Source of the DNA: Apostichopus leukothele
Lineage: Eukaryota; Echinodermata; Holothuroidea; Aspidochirotida; Stichopodidae
Length of the DNA stretch: 24,891 nucleotides
NCBI GenBank assembly: GCA_010014835.2
Contig: JAAAKB020002228.1
Span: 1 to 24,891, forward strand
Reading direction: 5' to 3'
The position numbers and the translations under genes are program-made. Position 1 is the stretch's first letter, and each line of letters starts with the position of its first letter. Below the pieces are notes generated by a model that did not search any database, was not told the origin of the DNA, and worked only from the letters and a program-made list of their open reading frames with translations. Below are positions 20,608 through 24,891 of this stretch, one piece after another.

Positions 20608-21469
20608 CTACAAACAACAGAAATATAAATAAAGCTAACACTTACTCTTAAGTAACAACAACACAAATAAAGGCTAAATGTTACCACTACATTCAAAGAA
20701 ATTTTCCTCCCCAGGGAGTAATGGGTATTTCACATTGATACTTTTGATATTTTGAAACATGAAAGCCTTCATGGCTTAAATTGGGAAGAAAGTGCAGATT
20801 CATACTTTGAACAATTTTTCCGAAACTGTAAAAAGTGTATCACTCTTTTCTATGAGCACAATCAAAACTAGTGACCATAAACAAAATCCCTTTTTTTTCT
20901 ACAACTTCATTTAGTGCATGTCATTTAGAGCTTATAATTTCATGAAAGAAGCATTTCTACAGCAGAATGGGCCTGTTATATTAAAACCAACTGAAAGTTT
21001 GCAGAACACTTCAACAGTAAGATCATGCTGACATTAATACACAAAAGTGAAGAGCAAGATTAGTAAAAGCTTCAATCCAAGGTAACTATCCAGATGTTAT
21101 AGGAACTACAACTACAGGAAAGACTATAGGGTAGCTTACTCTCGTAACTTTCCAGATGTTATAGGAACTATAACTAACTACAGGAAAGACTATAGGGTAG
21201 CTTACTCTCGTAACTTTCCAGATGTTAAAGGAACTATAACTAACTACAGGAAAGAATATAGAGTAGCTTACTCTCGTAACTTTCCAGATGCTGTAGGAAC
21301 TATAACTAACTACAGGAAAGACTATAGGGTAGCTTACTCTCGTAACTTTCCAGATGTTGTAGGAACTATAACTAACTACAGGAAAGACTATAGAGTAGCT
21401 TACTCTCGTAATTTTCCAGATGTTATAGGAACTATAACTAACTACAGGAAAGACTATAGGGTAGCTTAC
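20608..21469 (-). other. SENP6: SENP6/7-like intron (862 bp) holding the 66-bp donor-site array
   Basis: The intron runs from GTAAGC at its 5' end (21469) to TGTAG at its 3' end. Its first ~400 bases on the coding strand are the 66-bp tandem array listed separately; the rest shows no ordered structure. Confidence 0.8.
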
Positions 21470-21480
21470 TCTCGTAACTT
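21075..21480 (-). repeat. 66-bp tandem array repeating an exon end and its 5' splice site
   Basis: The motif GCTTACTCTCGTAA begins at 21134, 21200, 21266, 21332, 21398 and 21464, exactly 66 bp apart each time. On the minus strand each unit reads AAGTTACGAGA|GTAAGC; the unit at 21398 differs only by AAATTACGAGA. The copy at 21464 is the genuine end of the SENP exon and its donor; the other five lie downstream in the intron. Each unit also holds GTCTTTCCTGTAG, which shares GTCTTTCCT with the 3' splice site before the same exon. A partial further unit, without the donor, begins the array at about 21075. Units differ at only a few positions, so the array is fairly recent or homogenised. Confidence 0.95.
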
Positions 21481-21538
21481 CTTCACGACGGGTCTCTTCT
21501 GATTTGACTTTAAGGAATCCATAACAAGAATACAGGGT
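21470..21538 (-). CDS. SENP6: SENP6/7-like SUMO protease, 69-nt exon with the catalytic aspartate
   Basis: The exon follows TGTCTTTCCTAG and ends CGAGA|GTAAGC. It carries 1 + 66 + 2 nt, phase 2 to phase 2. It encodes PCILVMDSLKSNQKRPVVKKLR, matching [22 protein letters not shown] of SENP6. Asp in MDSL (codon 21519-21517) is the triad Asp. The phases agree on both sides. The upstream exon ends GT, giving V-PCILV. The downstream exon starts with G, giving LR-E-YLEIEW, as in the human LREYLEVEW. The exon was too short to appear as a long open frame and was found from this motif and its splice sites. Its last 11 nt form the first unit of the 66-bp intronic array. Confidence 0.93.
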
Positions 21539-21949
21539 CTAGGAAAGACAAAATGGAAAGACAAATATCAATGATTGACAGCTGTCACCAAAGACATGGA
21601 CAACTTCACTAGACAACCCACTTAAATTATAAGTTGAATCTGCACATTTTACTTTACTCAGGGTCCTTGATAGCTCCAAAGAAAGATGCCATGAAAACAG
21701 CAGTTATTTGAAAATGCATAACATGGACTTAATGAAATCTACTCTTCATTCATATGATAAGGCACCATACATAAGAATGCATGAAAACAAACAGGCACCA
21801 AAACTTTCATTAACATGATTAAAAGTTAGTAAAATACACCTTTAGCTGTAAGAAAGTGGAAAGGCAGGGTAACATGATACTTGTATTTGAGTGCCTTGTA
21901 GTAAACATTTAAGTTGTTCTCTGAGTTCCTTAAGGACAACTTACACTGT

Positions 21950-22378
21950 TCAAATTGATGATAATAATCTCCGGCACCGGAGCAATTACTCCAAACACTG
22001 ATCAATGTTTCTACGACTGAGGTAACAATCCCGGCACCGGAGCAAATACTCCAAACACTGATCAATGTTTCTATGACGGAGATAACAATCCCGGCATCGG
22101 ATCAATTACTCCAAACACTGATCAATGTTTCTACGACCGAGATAACAATCCCGGCACCAAACCAATTACTCCAAACACTGATCAATGTTTCTACAACAGA
22201 GATAACAATCCCGGCACCAGAGCAATTACTCCAAACACTGATTAATGTTTCTACGACCGAGATAACAATCCCGGCACCGGAGCAATTACTCCAAACACTG
22301 ATCAATGATTGTTTCTACGACCGAGATAACAATCCCGGCATCGGATCAATTACTGAAACACTGATCAATGTTTCTAGA
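21950..22378. repeat. 60-bp minisatellite, seven copies, GC-richer than its surroundings
   Basis: CCGGCA recurs at 21971, 22031, 22091, 22151, 22211 and 22271, exactly 60 bp apart, and at 22335 after a small insertion (TGATTG) in the previous unit. Each unit has a CCGGCACCGG-like near-palindrome, the block ACTCCAAACACTGATCAATG and GTTTCTACGACCGAGATAAC. Because 60 is a multiple of three, both strands stay open. The resulting 20-residue peptide repeats (TTEITIPAPEQLLQTLINVS-like) are products of the period, and the array lies in an intron of the SENP gene. Confidence 0.95.
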
Positions 22379-22499
22379 GCAAGATGTAGATGAAGCTCTG
22401 GGAAGCTAGTTTGAAGGTCAAAGGTTCCAGTCTCATTCTAGACATGATAAATTTCTTTGTTCTTGTACAGTTAATAACAATATCCAGCCTGGATGGTGG

Positions 22500-22715
22500 T
22501 TATTTTACCACACTAAGCAGTCACATTTGCATGTGGTTTGTAGCTCGTTTTGGATTCTTTTCCAATTTGGAGAGTATTCAAGATTGGAAAACGGTGGATT
22601 TCTCCTGGATGAAAAACCTTACTTTAGCTGGCCATGGAATGAACCCATGACTTCTGACATGCTAGGTTTACTTGTTCTAATGCCACTTGCTTTATCCATT
22701 CGACTATAACACTGT
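22500..22715 (-). mobile_element. decayed tRNA-derived SINE
   Basis: On the minus strand the sequence starts with a tRNA-like head. GTTATAGTCGAATGGATAAAGC (about 22710-22689) resembles the A-box of Leu/Ser-type tRNAs (GTGGCCGAGTGGTTAAGGC). The B-box-like GGGTTCATTCC lies at 22646-22636, about 50 nt further, a spacing suited to a long-variable-arm tRNA. It continues into AAGGTTTTTCATCCAGGAG and a CACCGTTTTCC block, which resembles the shared core of several animal SINEs. No clear tail or target-site duplication was found, and the left border is uncertain. It is too diverged to be a working tRNA gene. Confidence 0.5.
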
Positions 22716-22971
22716 TGTGTTTATACTATCCTGTTCAGTTCAATTGTTTATTTAATTATATTAAAAGGCATTTATGTAAATAAAGAGTCCAATATATGCA
22801 AAAAGTCATGTGAAATTAATTTTTAATTTATAGAGCCTCAAGACCCAAACTCTTGATCACTGCTGCAGAACAGTGATGAGCAGGTACTGGATGATCCTGC
22901 TTGATGCATCAAACACCCTTCAACAACAGAGAATAAACTGAACTGGCAATCTACTCAGAAAATGTACTCAC

Positions 22972-23135
22972 ACTTCATGCTTCTCGCTATGAAATAGTTT
23001 GTACTCAGCATCCTCATTTGTCTTAGAGGTATCTTCTGTTTGTATTGCACTACTTGAAACACCCTTCTCCTGCTCTGATGGCCTTTGCTCACCTTCCAAA
23101 GGAGTTGTATGGCACTGATTAGTATCTGAATTACC
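22972..23135 (-). CDS. SENP6: SENP6/7-like SUMO protease, exon of the variable insertion
   Basis: The exon follows TTTTTCTTATAATGAACTGCAG in phase 0 and ends GAAGT|GTGAGT in phase 2. It encodes 54 residues rich in Ser, Glu, Thr, Lys and Gln, from GNSDTNQCH to FHSEKHE. It has no fold I can recognise. SENP6 and SENP7 are unusual in having long, poorly conserved insertions inside the catalytic domain between the His and Asp blocks, and this exon sits exactly there. Both splice phases agree with the flanking exons. An alternative donor two bases upstream (GAA|GTGTGA) would break the phase with the next exon and is disfavoured. A further exon between this and the His exon is not excluded. Confidence 0.8.
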
Positions 23136-24068
23136 CTGCAGTTCATTATAAGAAAAAGATGCTGTGCAGTTAGTTTCTAACAAATCTTGAAAACATAGCC
23201 AAGTCGAGATTACAAGATTCATAATTTAATTTCATACAATGGCGGATATGTTTGCAGGGGCACCTCTTAATTCCCCCGAAACCTAAAATAAAAATAAGTG
23301 CAAGTGACTGGTAAAGTAACTTACTACGAGCTTGTTTGTTTTATGCCAAACAGATTACATATATAGTTTTGTATAAGAAATAGTGACTGATAAAGTAACT
23401 TACTACAAGCTTGTGTGTTTGATGACTAAAAGATTACATACATATAGTTACTGATAAAGTAACTTACTACTGTACAAGCTTGTTTGTTTTAGGACTAACA
23501 TATAACATACATATAGTGACTGATAAAGTAGAATACTACAAGCTTGTTTGTTTTATGAATAAAAGATTCATACATAGTTGGGTAAAAGACAAATTACTAC
23601 AAGCTTGTTTTATGACTAACAGAATACATAATACTACAAGCTTGTTTGTTTAATGACTAACAGATTACATACATATAGTGACTGATAAAGTAACTTACTA
23701 CAAGCTTGTTTTATGACTAACAGATTACAAACATAGTTGTGTATAAGACATAGTGACTGATAAAGTAACTTACTACAAGCTTGTTTTATTACTAACAGAA
23801 TACATAATTCTGCAAGCTTGATTGTTTGATGACTAACAGATTACATACATATAGTGACTGATAAAGTAACTTACTACAAGCTTGTTTTATGACTAACAGA
23901 CTACATACATAGTTGAGTATATATACTAACATTCTACTAACCTACTGAGAAGACTTCAAACATTAAATGAGAAACTCCTAAATTGCTTGATACTCTTTCA
24001 AGATTTAAAGCAGACATCCTACAATTTGGTGTTGTCTATTTGAACCTTCTACTTATACATATCTTCAC
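23136..24068 (-). other. SENP6: SENP6/7-like intron (933 bp) filled mostly by a tandem array
   Basis: The intron runs from GTGAAG to CTGCAG. About two thirds of it is the AAGCTTG-bearing array listed separately. Confidence 0.75.
23299..23920. repeat. irregular 60-95-bp tandem array in a SENP intron
   Basis: Around ten units share GTGACTGATAAAGTAACTT, ACTACAAGCTTGTTTGTTTT and ATGACTAACAGATTACATAC blocks. Units vary by presence or absence of the GATAAAG block and of a short GTTGTGTATAAGACATA spacer, so the period varies. On the coding (minus) strand of the SENP gene, six units contain the motif GTAGTAAGT, which includes the full donor consensus GTAAGT (ending at 23319, 23398, 23462, 23693, 23768 and 23869). 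Confidence 0.93.
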
Positions 24069-24279
24069 CTGTTTATCTTTTGCTCCATTTGTTCTTGTTT
24101 CACTTTCTTCTGAAATTTCTCCATTTTTGTGCTGATGCGAGTCCTCAGATTTTGCAATCTCTGAGTTGGTGTCTGGTGGTTCTTCAGACCTCTCCTTCTG
24201 CTCTGGGGCAGGGGCAGAAGAGGTACAATTCCCTGAGACTCGCGATGGAAAACAGATGATCACCACATACCAATGGGAA
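24069..24279 (-). CDS. SENP6: SENP6/7-like SUMO protease, exon with the catalytic histidine
   Basis: The exon follows AATTTTTTAG in phase 2 (its first base completes a codon) and ends AAACAG|GTGAAG in phase 0. It encodes SHWYVVIICFPS, matching HWFLAVICFPS of human SENP6. His (codon 24275-24273) is the triad His. After CFPS the protein becomes acidic and Ser/Pro/Lys-rich (about 58 residues), which is the start of the insertion typical of SENP6/7. Together with the next exon the insertion is about 115 residues, shorter than in human SENP6. The exon before it should end in a V-P-(I/V)-N-like strand and is not found between 24280 and the window end, so the gene continues beyond the right edge. 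The start of the protein is therefore not seen. Confidence 0.92.
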
Positions 24280-24891
24280 CTAAAAAATTAAATCAAAATT
24301 TTGTAATTTTAGCAACTGGTTGTAGCATTTCACTGCAACATTTCTTTCCAACTTGAATTACTTGCTCAAAAGTATTTTTCTCACCCTACAAGGTAAAATT
24401 AGCTTATAAAAATCATCCTTTACAGTCTGCCTTGATTCTTATATGCAAAGTAGACCAGGCAAGGTAAATCAGTGAGTTGGGGAAATCATCATGTTTATTA
24501 TCAAAATTAACATGCTTTTACAAGCCATTACACATCATAAGTGCAACAAACTAACAATTATGTTTAAAATTATTTGATCGTGATAGAAATCAACCAACAT
24601 ATGCAATCACTGGCTTTAGCTTCTGTTTGTAATATTGTTAAAGGTCTACAGACACCTATGAACAACATTGCCCTAATCACTCAATGGGCATAAGAAATCA
24701 TGAAAATAGCCGCAACTTACATCAAAATCTAAAAGATTGACCATTTTACGAGTCTTTTCTTAATTCTAGTTTTATTTATGAATAAACATTAGCTAATTAT
24801 GCACAATGATGATGTAAAAGGAGAGACTGCCTAATTTTCAGTTATGTTATCCCTTTGTTTTCATAACCTTCGTTTTAAGGACACTGAACAC
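24280..24891 (-). other. SENP6: partial SENP6/7-like intron running off the window
   Basis: No exon for the preceding part of the catalytic domain (a WTRH-like or VPVN-like motif) could be found on the minus strand. A strong donor-like GTAAGT at 24720-24715 has no compatible frame in front of it. Confidence 0.6.

Larger units (their letters stand above)
21539..22971 (-). other. SENP6: SENP6/7-like intron (1,433 bp) with a 60-bp array and a SINE-like relic
   Basis: The intron runs from GTGAGT (22971-22966) to TTCCTAG. It holds a SINE-like sequence and a 60-bp minisatellite, both listed separately. The plus-strand frames at 22073-22393 and 22390-22650 fall in these and are not genes. Confidence 0.8.

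Noticed and set aside
22073-22393. Open frame with 20-residue repeats (TTEITIPAPEQLLQTLINVS-like)
   Set aside because: It is a product of the 60-bp minisatellite, lies in a SENP intron on the other strand, and the opposite strand is equally open.
22632-22715. Functional tRNA gene
   Set aside because: The A- and B-box-like blocks are diverged, no acceptor stem pairs cleanly and the sequence continues into a SINE-like body.
24715-24790. Possible upstream SENP exon ending at a strong GTAAGT donor (minus strand)
   Set aside because: The phase needed to join the His exon gives a stop codon, and the other frames do not resemble the expected VPVN-type strand.

Overview
This is an animal nuclear DNA window. 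It is AT-rich and gene-sparse, with spliced genes that have canonical GT-AG introns, long non-coding spans, many minisatellites and decayed DNA transposons. The protein families and the repeat style (nuclear-receptor-like TGACCT monomers ending in a short hairpin, tRNA-derived SINE, hAT relics) suggest a marine invertebrate, perhaps an echinoderm. That assignment is an impression only; nothing in the window fixes the taxon.

Layout. (1) 1-9612 has no recognisable coding sequence. It holds a 926-bp non-autonomous hAT element with a perfect 8-bp target-site duplication (1080-2021), a second, older hAT-like element (5836-7256), a 20-bp tandem repeat (7728-7836) and a degenerate ~140-bp monomer repeat with DR1-like motifs (about 8415-9180) shortly upstream of the first gene. 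(2) 9613-11980 (+) is one exon carrying the complete coding sequence of a tubulin tyrosine ligase-like protein, best matched to TTLL2. (3) 11981-16437 is its 3' side, with candidate poly(A) signals and a small tandem repeat but no other gene. (4) 16438-17343 is a 30-bp minisatellite of about 30 copies. (5) 17344-24279 (-) carries the last five coding exons of a SENP6/SENP7-type SUMO protease. These exons were assembled here from splice sites and phases, and they carry the whole catalytic triad. The 5' part of the gene lies beyond the right edge. Its introns hold three different ~60-90-bp tandem arrays and a SINE-like relic.

The two genes converge tail to tail, with the 30-bp minisatellite between them. 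They have no evident functional link: one acts on tubulin glutamylation, the other on SUMO chains.

The most striking observation is at 21134-21480. A 66-bp tandem array in a SENP intron abuts the 69-nt exon holding the catalytic Asp, and each unit repeats the last 11 nt of that exon plus its 5' splice site. This gives six identical donor sites at exactly 66-nt spacing. Use of any downstream copy would add an immediate stop codon. I see no CRISPR array, no functional tRNA or rRNA gene and no retrovirus-like element.
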